Assembly (NCBI GenBank): GCA_013396655.1 | Contig: WBMV01001018.1 | Location: forward strand, 737,945 to 801,944 | Length of the DNA stretch: 64,000 nucleotides | From: Campylorhamphus procurvoides | Lineage: Eukaryota; Chordata; Aves; Passeriformes; Dendrocolaptidae | Reading direction: 5' to 3' | In this document: in pieces, positions 12,001 to 25,800 of the stretch | Layout: each line of letters opens with the position of its first letter | Numbering within the stretch: position 1 is the stretch's first letter | Made by a program: the position numbers and the translations under genes | Notes under the pieces: model-generated | The model's database searches: none | What the model saw: the letters and a program-made list of their open reading frames with translations, nothing else | What the model was told of the DNA's origin: nothing

Positions 12001-15000
12001 GGACTGTACCAATCCACTTGTCCTGCAGAGTGTGTGCATTTTAAGTATTGATATTGCATTGATATTCCCACTGATATTGCAAAATTGAGTCTATTTGGGT
12101 TATAATTCAAGAGAATAGTCAAACTTGCAATCAATCAGCCATTGAGAAAGAGTTCTGTTGAATAGCTGTAAAAACCAAGGGAAAGTGAAACCAACACACT
12201 TTGTATTTTGTCACTGCTGCATTCTGATAATGCCCTTTTGGATTTTTTTTTGGCTGATTTTTGTGTCTTTTATACTTTTTTGTTTGTTTGTTTTCTTAAA
12301 ACCGAGGTAAAAACAAATGAAGGAGAATAATTTCTTTCTCTCAAACAGAATTATTTGTAGCAGTGAGGAAAGAGTTTAAAATACATATTTGTTTTATCAG
12401 AAATGAAAGAACATTGCCAGCCCAGAACAGGAAAGGCAGTGCTTGCCTACAGGCTCTCTGCTTGCTCAGGTGAAGGAACCAGAGCTGCTGGGAGGGAGGA
12501 TGTTTGTCAGCTCTGGGTTCTGTTCTTCCTGAGAGCTGTCTGAAAGGGAAGGTGAAGATATCCCACCCTTCAGGCACCAGTTGCTGGTGTGTGCCTGTGA
12601 TAGAGCTGCTCTGTAAGTTTTATCCAAATCTCTGCACCTCCCTGTTGAGTTCAGCCAGTGTCCTGCCCTCTCCAGCAGCACTGCAGTATCCTGAGGGTTC
12701 AGGCAATTCCACCAATCATCCAGAACGACAGATACAATTGGAGAAATCCTGAGTAAAGCTCTTGGGCTTTGGAGAGACAGCGCTCTTTGCAGCCAGACTC
12801 TTGTGGTGGGAGGCATTATCGTGAAGCCAGAATGATATTTAGTGAGGAAGCTGGCTCCAGAGTTCTGCTAGGAATTTGGCTCTTCCCCCTCTCCACCCCC
12901 TAGGCCAGGTTTTCATCCCTGAAGGCAAAGTTAGAAATTGAGGGTCTCGGAGAAGAATGTCTCTGGGAGATGCAGGATTCCCTCCAGCCCATGTTGTGCA
13001 CAGATAATCTGCCAGGGTCCTACAACAGTGAATAAAGGAGTACTCAGCACACAACTAAGTGTGGCTGTGGTGGTGTTTGCTCACCCACAGACGCTCAGGG
13101 CAGTCTCTCAGTGATGCTGGTTTGGGTGGGGTCGTGGGGATGTTGTGTGAGACCCTACTGTGTTAGGCTGACACTGTGTGAAGATGGAGCTCCATGCTGT
13201 TGTTCCTTTGGATCTGTTAATGTATGCATGGAAGTCCCCACAGCACACAAATAAATCCCTAGGTTGGAATGGCAAAGGGAGAAGAAATGGGAAGGAACTA
13301 TTTACCCAGCCTGTCCTCATCCACATGAGCCAGGAGAGCAAATGCCTCTGCCTTGGCCTCTTTCCTCTCCCAGTGTCAGGGTCGGGGGGACAGGCAGTGG
13401 AATGTCAGCTCAATGCCAAGTTTTCAGATGGAGAAATCAGTGCAGCAAAATCCTGTTTGTGTGAGGTGGTTCTGCCTTGAACTTCCATTCTAATAAATTC
13501 TCCTGGAGTGCGTGTTTATGTGATCTGGGGTGTTTTATTTTTGTTTGGTAGTTTTAACCATACTGAAAAAACTTATTAATGAATGTTGAAGAAGCATTTT
13601 CTACTCATAGTAAAATAAAAGAGAAAGCCTTTAGGGATGAGAAGTAATGGGTGGCCACATAAAATGAGTAGACCTATATTTATGTGTGGATTTTTAAGGC
13701 AAACACCAGTGTCAGCAGTAGGTTATAATTTCATAGAATGCTCCTAGGGCAGAAGAAACTGCAGAAATCACAAGATTTTCCTGTGTATGCTTATTCTGTA
13801 AAACTTACCACGCATCAGTCAGGCTTGTTTTAATTTCTTTTTGCCCTTTCTGTTTTAGTGGGTCTAAAGAAAATGGAGATTTACATGTAGAAGAGCATAA
13901 AAATGGAAGGCTTAGGGAGGGATTACCACCCCAGTCGCTGCTGAAGGTGTCGAGGCATGAACACACCCACCACAAGCCCTGTAAAAACACACTCACTGGT
14001 GTGGCAGGCCCTAGTGAGGGCTCTTAACCACAAAGCCAGCCCTGAAGAGGTATTTCCATGTTTAGTGAGGCCAGCAAGGAGGCAGAAGTGGAGCAGCTTC
14101 AGGCGGGTGCTGTGTCTGTGCATCAGAGGTGGCCGAGCCCTTCAGGTGAATGGTACCCACAGGTGGGCACTGCCACCTTCATTCTGTTGCCAGTGTGGAT
14201 GATTCCCCCTCACTTTGCTTTTGCTACTGTTGTTCTAGTCTAGTTCTAAATGCTTGGGGTGACCTGACTCCCACTCCTTCTTTTCCCAGGGTGAAGGAGA
14301 AGTTTTTATTGGCATTTAGTCCGAATTTCAGGCTCATCTCCTTATGTTTGCCTGGTCCTATTACACTAAACAATATTTTTTTTTCTTTCCCTGTGGTCTG
14401 CCTGTCTTTCAGGTGGTTGCTGGTTGCTCTAACTCTGCTTAATCAAGTTCTGTTTAAGCAGCTCTTAATTTTCTGCATCCCACCATTTCTGTGTGATTGA
14501 ACCGGTTGACGTAGTTGGCCACGGCTCAAAATCCTTATTGTTAGATTTCCTTGTGACTGTCTGTCATCTGTCATCCTGGAGGCTTTCTTGGCACTGCCTC
14601 TACTCGATGATATGGCTTTGGGGTTTCTTTTGTTGTCCAAGAACATGAACAGAGATTGTCCCTAGGAGCCTGATTGCCTTATTTTTCCCTTTCCCTTGAG
14701 GATGATGGAATTGGTGAAGCTGCTATAAGCAGGCTAAGATGAAAAGAAAATTTTATCACGTGAGAGTAAACCCTCTCCTGTTAATAGGAATGATCTAATG
14801 CCAGGTTAGCTTGAGAATTAGTAGGTGAGTGTGTAAGGGCACTTGTCCCAAAATGCTCTGAGCTGGTGCAGGGCAGAGCCCTCACCCCACGGGTCCCCTG
14901 CTTGTGCTGCTGAGCACCTCTGAAATAAATACTGAGCTCTTGCTCATTATCATAGTGGGCATGTCTTTAGTATTTCTAAGTAGTCTGAACAATCCGTGTG

Positions 15001-18000
15001 CATGTTTGATTGTGGAATCACTGCTGCCTGCCTGGGGTACCTGTCAGTTCAGCCTGCTATCAGACTGGTGCCTGAAAGGAGTGCTGGTATCTCTGAGCTG
15101 GAAGCCTTGTAGGGGAGGCTTTGCAGAGCTTCCAAAAGCAGAACAGGTCATACTGGCATTTCTGCTGATATAAGTGGATTTCAGGGTGAGACCCTTTATC
15201 AGCACAGAACTGTTGCAAACCAAAAGCCTGAATCTTTAACAGGCAGGGATACGCCAGCAGAAGGTTCTTCAAAGGGACTGTGACTCCTCCAGCATCTTTA
15301 GCTCTGTTTATTTCAGAAATGTAGTGAGTTCTTTAGAGAAATTTTTCAATCACATAAGCCCTGCCTCATGTTACATTTCATTGGGTGGCTGCTTGTAATG
15401 TGTCGCTCCTCTCCATGCAGGCTGCATTCAGTACCTCAAATATTAGGCTTAGTTAACTTAAAATACAACAATCACATTTCATTTCATTTTATTTCATAAA
15501 TCTTATTGATAGTATTTTTGTTTCCTATACAAATGTCCAGTCTTTATAACTTTCCCCACTGAGTTCACATTAAAAAAGAGGCACTCAAAGGGAAAGTTTT
15601 ATCACTGCAGTATTTATTTTAGAATAAATAGGCCCTGAAGGTGCTAAAACCACTGTTCTCAATCATGGCTATTGGTTTAATTAGAGACTACAGATAAAAT
15701 CCTCAGCGTTGGTTTTGCATCCAATATTTTGAGTTGGACTTTTTGTATAGAGCCAACCCTGGGCAAAATTAACTATTTTAGTGTCCTTAGTTTTCTTCTA
15801 CGTCTCCCAAAACATTCCCAGAGTGGTCTGTATCAGCCAGTTGTAACCTTGGTAGCTCTAGAGCATCTGTCCCATCCAGTTTGGCACCTCCAGCCCCAGT
15901 TCAGACGGGTGGCATGTGAATTGACTCCGTGATGGGTTAATGACATCTCTTCTGTCATTGCCTAAAAGCCCAAAAGACCATTGAAACCCAAAGTGCTTAT
16001 GTAAGGAGAGGTTTAGAAGGGCAATCAGGATTTATGTGGTAATGAATATAATTACAAAATAAACCTCTGATGTCCACAGAGAATTAAATTCCATACTCAT
16101 AGGAGAAGATCCAGGGTTTTTAAAAAATAATATGATGAATCCTTGCACTTTGACTTTGACAGGCATGTTCCTGATTACTAGCTACAGAGGTAATGGAAGG
16201 TGTATTATACCCTGGAGGATCATAAATCTTTCTGATTTAAATAAAATGAGGCCTAAGAGAGCAGAGTTTGCCTAATTTACTATAAATTGACAATTGTGAT
16301 TTATTAACAAGGACAAGGAAGTCACTAAGAAGTGCTGCTGCCGTGGCCAGTTGTTGTTTAATCAGATGCCAGGTGGACCTAGACTGGCATAGGAGGTAAC
16401 CAGACAGTGCTGAAGAGGGTGGGGGATGAATATTGTCTGTATTTTTGCTTCAGAGAGTAACACTGAAGGTTTGCAGAGGGAGCTAAATCTGCCAAGTGGT
16501 GGGAGGGGCAGCACAAGGACAATATCAGTGTATCTTCTTTTCATACCTACCTTCTGTGCCATTTAGCAAATAGGATCTCTCATGATGCTTGTTTGTTGTT
16601 TTGATGTCTCAGTGTAAATACAGCTGTATAAACAATGATGCTGAATTTAAAAAAAATCAGATTATTCTAGGTAAATTCAGATTTCTTTTTAAAACTTCTT
16701 TCCCAAACCAGAAGTGGATGAAATAAATTAATTTGTCATGTTAAATCATTTTGATTTTAAACAGCAATCCTCAGAAGGTGTGTATTTATTACCCTTTGGG
16801 ATGGGTGACTGAAGAGAAAGTGTTAATTCATCCCCAGTGTGGGTGCCCTAACCCAGAGGCACCCAAGGTGTGGCTGCCTGTGTTCTGAAGGAAGAGTCAC
16901 AGATTTTTGTGAACAACAGATGATCAAACTCCTTCAACTTCCACCTGGCAATGTAAAAGCCATCTGATCCAAAATTACTGTGATATTATCCAAGCCTTGC
17001 CAAATAATTTGTATATATGCCTAAGCAGATGGGTCTAATGTACACCCCGCCAGCTCTTCGAGTTGTTTGACCTTGCCAATGAGCTACATCTTTTCCAGAT
17101 TGAGCCTTAACCATTATGTCTGTGACAAGATAGGGCACAAACCAGGAAACTATCACCTGGACTATGTGAAGAGCTTCAGACTACTGGATATGGATATCAG
17201 GGTGTCAGCTGTCTACACATATCTTAATATCAGTGCAATCAGGAAATCAAATGGCTCCATTGGTAAAATATCTGTAATTCCAAATGCTGTATTTTTTAGC
17301 CCTTCCTGCAAAAGAATTTAAGTTCATTTTATATTTCCAAATGATTTTCATTCATCACTGGGTTTGCAACATCCCTGACTATTTGCTGGCTGTGTTCCCC
17401 TCCCAGAGCTGTGTAGCTCTGTTTGCTGAGGTGTCCCTCAAGTCCTTCAGTTAGCTCTACATGGCATGCTAGCTCTCATAGTTTGCATTAAGATTTGCAG
17501 TACCTGTAAAACTTCTCCTTTTCATCATCCCACAGTAGCAAATACTGTTTCTCTTTGCCTTGAAAGGCTCTGAAGTACACACTTGTGAATAGAACTTGAG
17601 AGAATTTTTCCTAACAAACTTGCAGCTTAGTGTATTGGTTGTGAGGCTGAAGTCATAGCATCGAGTTCCCTTGGTCAAGTATGAAAATTCTTCTTGTTTT
17701 TATTTTATATGTATGGCTGCCAAATGTACTTACTACTGAGGAAACTGCTGAATGCCTCATTCTTATTTCCTACCATGATCTTCTACTGGAGTTGAAGTCT
17801 GTGTGATAAAGCTTTGTTCTTGAGACATCTCATTCCCTTCCTCACCTGGAAAATTTCAATTTACTCTCCAATTCTGACTGTCTTTGACAGAGGCATAAAG
17901 GTTTCAAATGGTGAAAGAAGACACTGGTAAAAATGCCATTAAATAAAAATTAGCATCGCTTTATGCCTTACTGGATAGCTGTATGGCATGACTTCAGGAA

Positions 18001-18049
18001 AACCTTTGATCACAGTTCTCACTTTACCAAGCATGAAAGAAGTAAAACT

Positions 18050-18074
18050 AAAAAAAGAAAAAAAAAAAAAAAAA
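18050..18074. repeat. Poly(A) tract
   Basis: A nearly pure run of about 25 adenines with one G. It may be the tail of an old retroposed sequence, but no flanking element was recognised, so it is reported only as a homopolymer. Confidence 0.9.
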
Positions 18075-20819
18075 TCCATTCAAAAGTTCACACTGCATTC
18101 TTTTTCTGTGCTGAGCATCTGTGTCTTCTATTATTTCTGGGATTTTCCCCCCTCTCCTGTCCTCTCATCCCATCTCATCTCATTCCTTTATATGAAGCAT
18201 CAGGAATCATGACTTGTTTAGCCCTTCCCTCTGCTGGGGGACCCGCACAGCTCTAATGCATGAGCAGGTCCCACTGGCACATGCAGATGTGTCTGTACCA
18301 CCCAAGTGTGTGCATCTGTCTGCACCAGAGGGGTTCAGAAGACTTATAAAGTCCTTGCCAAGCTCTGCACACTGGCTGCAACTCTCCATTTGTTCTCATT
18401 TCACAAGATTAGGAGGTTAAAGTTTTAAAGCTGGCAGATACTTGTGAGTTTGAATAACATCCCTGAATATACCCCTGCAACACATTGTGCTTCTCAGTTA
18501 TCTTTCTGTGAATTTTCCTTCCAGCCTATCACGAAGTGGAAGATTTACTAAACTTTTCCCCTTAATGTAATGATTTCTTATTAACTTCTGACCAGAACAC
18601 CCATAAGACAAGGGGTTTAATGTTTGTGAGATGGAGAGTTGGATGTGGATGCATTACTCCCACTATTAGGAATGTAAAGGACAGAGGGTGCAATGCAGTA
18701 TCTTTGTAGCCAGTACTTTTATCTGTTTCCCCTAAAAGCTTTAGCTTTATTTAGACCTTGATAATTAACTTGTTTATCAAAATTTCCTAGTTCTTAATTT
18801 AAAGTCTCTATCAACTATATTTGCTTTCATCTAGTATTTTTACTAAACACATGCACACTACCATCTGTTCTCCACATATACCATCTAAATAAAATTTATT
18901 ATGAACACATTGTACGTAGTTAACAACTCAAATAAACTTTGGTATTTCTTTTGTATAGCTCATTTTTCCAGCATGCTGGGAAACACTGTAGTCATTGAAC
19001 AAGGCTGTAATTAGCTGGAAAGAGGGGTCTCTATTCACAAACCATGGAAGCTGGACAGGCTTCTGCCTGTCTGCAGGTGTCTTCCTCACTGCCTGGATCA
19101 CATTCCTCCTGCAGTCAGCAGTGATGGTTTGGTACACCAGGAGGTTGCTGCTGCCTCTGAACTCTGCCCACTGCTGTCAGGAACGGGGGAAGGATCACGC
19201 TAAGATGGACAGAGTTCAAATCTCTGCCATGTGGATGTGAATGAAACAACCTCCACAGACAATCCTAATTCATGAAAATTAATGGAGAAAAACAAAATCA
19301 TTGCAGTGGTTGAAACAGCGTCAAAGCAAATGATAATAGAGCTTTTTTATTATCCCTCATTCTCCCTGCTGAGGTCCTTATTAGTTTTTTGCTACTTGTT
19401 CTTGGGTGTTTTACTGATGGTGGTGAACATTCCCAGTATTGGATCCTTGTAAAGGCTGGAACTTGGCACGGCAGTGCTGAGGAACAGCTTGCAGATACAC
19501 TAATGCTCAGTACGGGGAATTTCAAACAAAGAACTGACACTTCCTAAGCATGGTGGATAGTTCTGTTCATTCACTGAAATATGGAGCTGGAACAGCCCAG
19601 AGAAAGTCTGGAGCAGCTGAGGTACTTCAGCTTTAAAAAGACCGCTCGACTCTGAACATATATGTCTTCTAATAGTTGCAGAGATTTCCTGTTTCAGCAC
19701 CTAAAGCTTTCCTTTCCTACAGAAAATGAAAGAAAAATATATAAAAGTGTTTTGGATCTGATGCCTTCCTATCTAGACTAGACAAAAATTTATTGCATCC
19801 TTAAAAAGCTCCAGAAGTAAAATATTGCACACAGAGGGACTTTCATCCTCTTTCTGTGAATTGCTGAGACAGTCCTCTCTTCTTGCCTGTCCTTGAAACA
19901 AAGCCTGCACCTCTTTTTCTGACTCAGACTTCATTAAAAGGCCCTTTAGTCTTGAAGCAAATAGACAATATCCTCCTTTGTAACAATAGTTATTTCCAAG
20001 CAATGTAATTCAAGGAGTATTTCCCAACTCACAGATAAATTAATTTTAGTGATGCTTGACAGCAATTCCATTTTTCCAGGAAGAACAGTCTTACTGTAAA
20101 TTGAGACTAGAGAATTGCATTATTCATTTGAAAGATGTTTCTAGAATGTCTTTAGGCTCTTCTGGGTAGTGACAGTGTCGTACTGAAATAAAATGGCCTT
20201 GCTTTGCTGTAGATTTATTAGTACCACTATTTTTTGCAGCTTCTCTCCTTTCAGAATTCTTTGTTTTTCAGCCTTCTATGTTAGGGAAGTTGTACTTATT
20301 TTGTGGGATCACAATGTGCTATTGATAAAGTCAACTCAGAGAAGATAATCCTCAGAGAGGGATTAAGTGTTGTTTGCCCATTTATTACAATGAGTAAACT
20401 GAGTCAGAGAGGCTCTAATTTTCCTAAAGCCTCATAGCAACTTAGTGTTGCAATTGTCTGCTTCAGCAGCAGCTACTGATGGGTTTCCATGCTGCCTGAG
20501 GCCCAAGAAGCCAGTAATTCAGCCATGTTCAGTACAGAAATGAGAGCTGAGTCTGTCATATGGAATTTCATGTGCCAGTGAGACACTGAAAGGGCCCTGC
20601 TCTCATTTCAACATTTATCTTCATTAAATTTTTACAAGAACATTCAAATTAATCTGAGTAATTATGGTAGACGTGATGGTACTGCTTTATACGGTGTTCA
20701 ACTGTGACAAAACCCTTCAGAAAAACAAATGCTTTGCTCCTTGCTATGCTTGGCTGCAAAGGGATTAATATTTTAGTGATACCGGGATGAAGAATTCATA
20801 TGGAACAGAAGTATCTGCT

Positions 20820-21310
20820 GTTAGACACAGGGACGTGGCAAAAGCATAAACCCCCCAGCATCTTCCAGCTACACCACGAAAACGTGGTAAAGACCCCGGA
20901 TTCACAGGACAGATGGACAGAAGAGGGGCAGTGCTGGAGGAGGTGGGAGCAGGTCAGCGAGGATGCTGCATGGCTCGCATCCACACAGCGCCACGGGGCC
21001 ACATGGTGCCAAAATAAACCCTGCGTGAGCTTCCCTCGGCGCATTCCCAATCCTACCCGGAGACATGTGGGGACTCGGGGTTTCCAATGGAGAAGGACAG
21101 GCTGTTTGGCAAAGGCGGCATTGATGGAGCACAAAGCCTCCATGCCAGGGCTTGGGTGAGGTGCTCACGTGCTGCCTGCACTGCTGTGCTGGGGATGAAC
21201 TCACAGCAAGGCACGGGGGGCAGCCAGGTCTTTGTGTTGCTCTTTGGGAGCGTTTCCCTTTCGATTCAGCTGGGGAAAAGCCTGTCCCTCTTTCCCTGTA
21301 TCTGCAGAAA
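20820..21310. other. CpG-rich intronic stretch of unknown nature
   Basis: About 490 bp with clearly higher G+C and roughly 20 CpGs by eye, surrounded by AT-rich and CpG-poor intron. Both strands carry open frames of 115 to 119 codons (20800-21159 on +, 20796-21143 on -), but their translations show no domain or compositional sign of a real protein. It directly precedes the CR1 fragment at 21458. It could be an older mobile-element body, a regulatory island or a chance GC patch. Confidence 0.4.
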
Positions 21311-21457
21311 TTTTAAAATGCGAGGCTGCTTCCCCTGGCCCTGGGGAATGCTGGAGAGTGAGCCTCAGGAAATATAGTGTTGGTAACAAAGCTGCTCTGT
21401 GGTGCTGCATGAAAGTGTAGTGTGACATATAAAGTGTAATGTGTGTGTTGCTGAATC

Positions 21458-21783
21458 GATGGGCCGAGGCCAAGAGGAGGAGGTTCAATGAGGTGAAGTG
21501 CTGAGTCCTGCGCTCGGGTCAATCCCCTGCACTGCTACAGGCTGGGAAGAGGGGCTGGAGAGATACCTGGGGGGGAAAGACCTGAGGGTGCTGGTTGGCA
21601 GGGGCTGAACACGAGCCCAGGGGTGCCCAGGTGGGCAAGAAGGCCAATGGCCCCTGTCCTGTACCAGGAATAGTGTGGCAGCAGGACCAGGGCAGTGGTG
21701 ACTGTCCCTCTGTGCTGGCACTGCTGAGGCACCTCAAATCCTGGGGTCACCTCTGGCCCCTCACTACAGGGGAGACACTGAGC
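21458..21783 (+). mobile_element. CR1 LINE fragment, end of the reverse-transcriptase ORF
   Basis: Sequence such as ggttcaatgaggtgaagtg, gggcaagaaggccaatggcc, ggaatagtgtggcagcagga and ggcccctcactacagggg follows, in order, the CR1 ORF2 segment near the end of the reverse-transcriptase region. On translation the KKANG motif is still visible, but frameshifts and stops break the frame, so the copy is dead. It is truncated at both ends. Orientation is the same as SLIT3. The 3' untranslated part typical of CR1 is absent after 21783, which suggests later deletion or rearrangement. Confidence 0.88.
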
Positions 21784-22719
21784 CTCATCTACCAGGTTCC
21801 CAGTAGATGAGCTGGCAGAGGGCCTCTGATAACAGGGTCTTCAGTAGGAGGAGCAGAGCAATCTCGTGAACTTCTTGTGATTGCACAGATCCCTCAAGTA
21901 ATGGGGCTTAGGGGTGACTTTACTGCACTCTGCTGCATGAGTAACTGAAAAGCAAGACCAAACTCTTCAATGTATTTGCAATTTTTACTAAGAGCTTGTT
22001 GTAATCAGCAGAATACAATGATCAGAGAAATGTGTCTGTGACTTGAAGGACCAATAAAAAGTCAGCAACACTGAAGGTTGCTCAAGCTGGTGAGGCTCGC
22101 TTGGAACTGATGCATGTTTTTGGGCCATCTTTAAGAAGGGAACTGATTCAGTGGTGATACCTCAAACCAGATTCAGTGTGTTCTGTGCAGAAATTCAAAC
22201 TTAGCTCCCATGACATAAAGGAACTTTCCCCCATGGGCTGATAACACACAGTAATAGCACAGTTTGCTGATGTAGAGTTAACTGAGCTCCTGGTAAATGC
22301 AGCTGATGAGTGCTGACTCCACGAGGGCTTGTGCTGCCTGTGTGTGGCCTTCTTCCTACCTTTGGTTGTGATTCTTTCTTTTCATTGTAACTAACATTAG
22401 AGATTACACTGTGTTATAGTAATGATGAGACCCACTGTTGCCTCAAAACAGTCTAATGAGAGAGTTCATGAAAATCTTAAAACTGAAATGATACCAAGAT
22501 ACCCACTAATCATGTTGGTCAGAAGACTTACCCTGCCCAAATTCTCACTGAAGTGATGAATATATCTGTTCATCAATAAAGAACATTAGGTGATGTGATG
22601 GACCTGAAGACCACAGACCTCCTGTAAGTGGTGCCACGAGTAGAGTGAGGAAGCAAAAGACATTGATTAAGATGGCATGGCTCTCACTAACCTTGTTTCT
22701 TTTGAATTTTCCCAAATAG

Positions 22720-22817
22720 GGTCGAGACTGCAGTGTGCCCATTAATTCTTGCATTCAAAACCCATGTCAGAATGGAGGGACCTGCCACCTCACCGAGGCA
22801 AATAAAGATGGATTCAG
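22720..22817 (+). CDS. SLIT3: SLIT3 coding exon: end of EGF 1 and most of EGF-like domain 2
   Basis: This 98-nt exon (phase 0 in, 2 out) begins GRDC, which closes EGF 1, then [18 protein letters not shown] and [17 protein letters not shown] fits the O-fucose consensus. The final two bases (AG) join the next exon to make the serine of FSCSC. In the human protein I recall HLSDSHKDGF, so the loop between cysteines is conserved in length but varied in sequence. The acceptor is tcccaaatag, with a weak pyrimidine run interrupted by AAA. The donor TTCAG|gtagta departs from consensus at +4 to +6. There is nothing to suggest a pseudogene. Confidence 0.95.
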
Positions 22818-25800
22818 GTAGTAGCACAAGGTTCATTTAAAATGAGATGATAAAATTCAGTGTTTCTGCTTTGCATTACTGAACTGTAATAGCTGCTTTA
22901 TAGAAACTGCTGCATGTGACACTTCTATTTGCCGTACAAAATAATTAATCTGGTTTCACTGGTGTGACATATCATTTCCCGTGAAACCTCCTTATGTCCA
23001 CATAATGGAATATACACTTAAGAGCTGTTTTGAGCAGTCTCCCTGATCTGCATTGTGTTGTCTGCATCCTAATTTTCCTTGGGGCATTTCAATCTCACAT
23101 CTAGCCAGTTTTGTATTTGTAAAGTGAGCATCTGTTGCTTGACAGCCTGATGCAAAATGTTTTCCTAACTGAAGAATCTTTTAGACAAACAGGCTTTAAA
23201 GAAACTATTAAAAAGCATGGGGAGATTGCCACATCTTGAGCGTGGTGCCTGCAAGAGAATAACCTCTGCAGTTGGATATTGCAGATTTCAGTTTGCCTGT
23301 GTAAGAAAGTCACAGCATAAGTGGGGATGCTCCAAGAGAAGTCCAGACATTTTCAGGAGATGGTTTCTGCAGGCATTACTTTACCACTAAAAACCCACAA
23401 GTTTGAGGCTTTGGGCACTGGCTGTCCTTAGAGCTGATAGAAAGTTTCTTTCTAAAAGAGAGCTGGTGAAATTTTCCTAGATTTGTCTTCAGTATTTATG
23501 TTGTTTCTTGCAAACCAAGAAGCCAAAAATGGAAGAACTGCCCCAAAGCTTCTCTGTCTCTGTGCCTGCTCACCCTCAAGAGTTCCCCCCTTACCAAAAT
23601 GCATCTCCTGAGCTGAGATACCTGCAGAGTCATACTGGTGTGTGCTGGTGGGAGAGGAGGAGGAGGCTCTTGCAGGTCTTGGGCATGTCCAAGTGGTTGT
23701 GCTGCTTGACAGACCCCACAGATTTTGGTGAACAGTGCTCCGATCTGATGTACCTCCTCTTGATTCGTATTTTAGCAAGCCCAGCAATCTTTGGAGTAGA
23801 AGTTCAAGTTCCATTTCAGCTTGAGAGTAATAAAGGTCTGGTGGTCTTGGGTTCAGTTTCTTTCCTGGTCACTCTCATGTATTATAATACTGTTTAGATA
23901 CCTCGTATTGGGTTGTGCCAAAGCAAAACTGTACCATATTAGAATAGCTGGGTTTTGTCACTCAGTATTCATTTTTCAAAAACACAGCTGACACTGAAAA
24001 TGTACTAGTAAAACATTTTAAAGTATCCATAATATGAGAATGAAAGGCTTCATCTTATATTCTGGATTGTGTTTTTCTTTAGCAATTTTGTCTTGTCCTG
24101 CAGTCGAAAATAAGAAGTTTTGAATGACCAGAAATAAAAGCTACTTCTGAATTTTTCTCATGAAGAATGTTACAATTTCAGAGGTTTTGCTTAAGTTCCA
24201 AATGAGCATTGTTTTTGAGATCCTTTATGAAAACTGCAGGGGTGGTTTTGTTGCTTAACAACATTTGAGGCATTTTAGGGAAGGTTTCTGCTTTTATAGT
24301 TATTTATATAGTTTCAGTTGGTCTAATAAAAGACACATAAAACCCTATCTCATCAAAATCTTGCAGCATAAAATTGAATGTTCAGCTTAGGCACTGCTCT
24401 ATTTTCTCCTTGTTTTTAATTGTCAGTCTATAACCTCTGTGGGTCGGGAGGACTGTGGAGCTTTAGCATATTGTGGGGAAATGTGGTGTGGGGATGGAGC
24501 AGTCAGTGACAGGGGAGATAAAGAAACATTTTGAGATTGAATTTGGTCGGTTGGATTGGGGTTTTTTGGTGGGAAATCTCTCCAGTGGATGGCAGCAGTC
24601 AGAGTTACACGCACATAAATTGTGTTCATCAAGATGGGAAAACGTTGCCTTAGATTATACACTGTGAGGAAGTGGATGTCAAAAGCATTTTCATGAGAGG
24701 CCTCCTTGGATTTTTTTGTTGTGTGGCCTGTAAAAGAAATTATATCTTCTGTATATTCTCTTCCCCAGGGAAATATATTCATACACCAGCCCTGCTGCCA
24801 AACTTGTCAAATCTTTACTCTTGTAAAAAGGAAACTTAAGCCAAAGCCTTCTCCCTATGAAATGCCAAGCAGTTTAACTCTCAACTTTCTGTAGCCTTAG
24901 ACAAAAAAAAAAGAATTGCCATTTGAAACAGTGCTGAGGTGGTGATGCTCCCCCAAAGACAGGAAACCCACAGTGGGGGCTGAGATTCCAGCCTGACTGG
25001 TACCCATGAAGGTTCAGAGCAGCAGGGCACTGAGGTGCTCAGGTTTGCTGTCCCAGCAGGGCCTGGAGGGACAGCAAAGGGCAAAGGTTCAGCTGGAGTT
25101 ATTCCCTCCTCTGTTATCCTTGCCCTTTTTCAATGCTGAGTAATTCTCATATTCTCCTTCCTCAAGCAGGCGCAGACTCTGTGCTAAAGAAGAGATAAGT
25201 GACAGAGGATTGGGAACACCAAGCTCTTCCTCCCTTTGAATCGCTTGTTCTGATCTAATCTATGCCTTCCTTGAGGAAAGGTTGCCAAAAAAGTCCCTTC
25301 TTGAGGCTGATAAAAAGGATGGTCAGTCAGACATGTCCCGGTGGTTTGGGGTTCCTGGGAGGGAGGCTTTGGCAGGAGGCAGAGCTGTCAGCTCTGCTTC
25401 CCTTCGCCACAGGCAGCAGCTGATCTCCGATAACCTGCGGTGCTGGGAAACAACATCTCTGCGTTATTTTAACTTTTCTGCATATAAAACCCCCTCCCTT
25501 TCCCAGATCAGGGGGTTTTTTTAGCTTTTTCCACAAACTTCAAGTTCCCTCATAAATGTAAAATCCTGGAACTGATTAACTGCCTAGTGTTAATTCTGCC
25601 TAGCTCAAGGAAAAACATTGCACTTCCAGACTTACAGGCTACTCCATTGGGATATAGACATAAAAAGCTTCTTTACCAAGAAATTGTAATATTTCTGAAA
25701 GAGTTTACTGTCTCTGTTTAAAAGCTGATTTTTTGGAAACTTGATATGCTCTATGTTTTAATAAATAGATACCAAATGATTTCATTAGAGTTTATTTTTA

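Larger units (their letters stand above)
8678..22719 (+). other. SLIT3: SLIT3 intron, 14,042 bp
   Basis: This is the longest complete intron here. It holds a CR1 3'-end fragment (8917-9020), a homopolymer A tract (18050-18074), a CpG-rich stretch (about 20820-21310) and a longer CR1 fragment (21458-21783). Apart from these, no gene, RNA or clear mobile element was recognised. Many short open frames occur on both strands without protein resemblance. The acceptor is tcccaaatag at 22710-22719. Confidence 0.8.

Noticed and set aside
23508..23897. 129-codon open frame on + in an intron
   Set aside because: No recognisable domain, no splice or promoter context, and an antisense frame of similar length (23452-23814) shows the region is simply open by chance.
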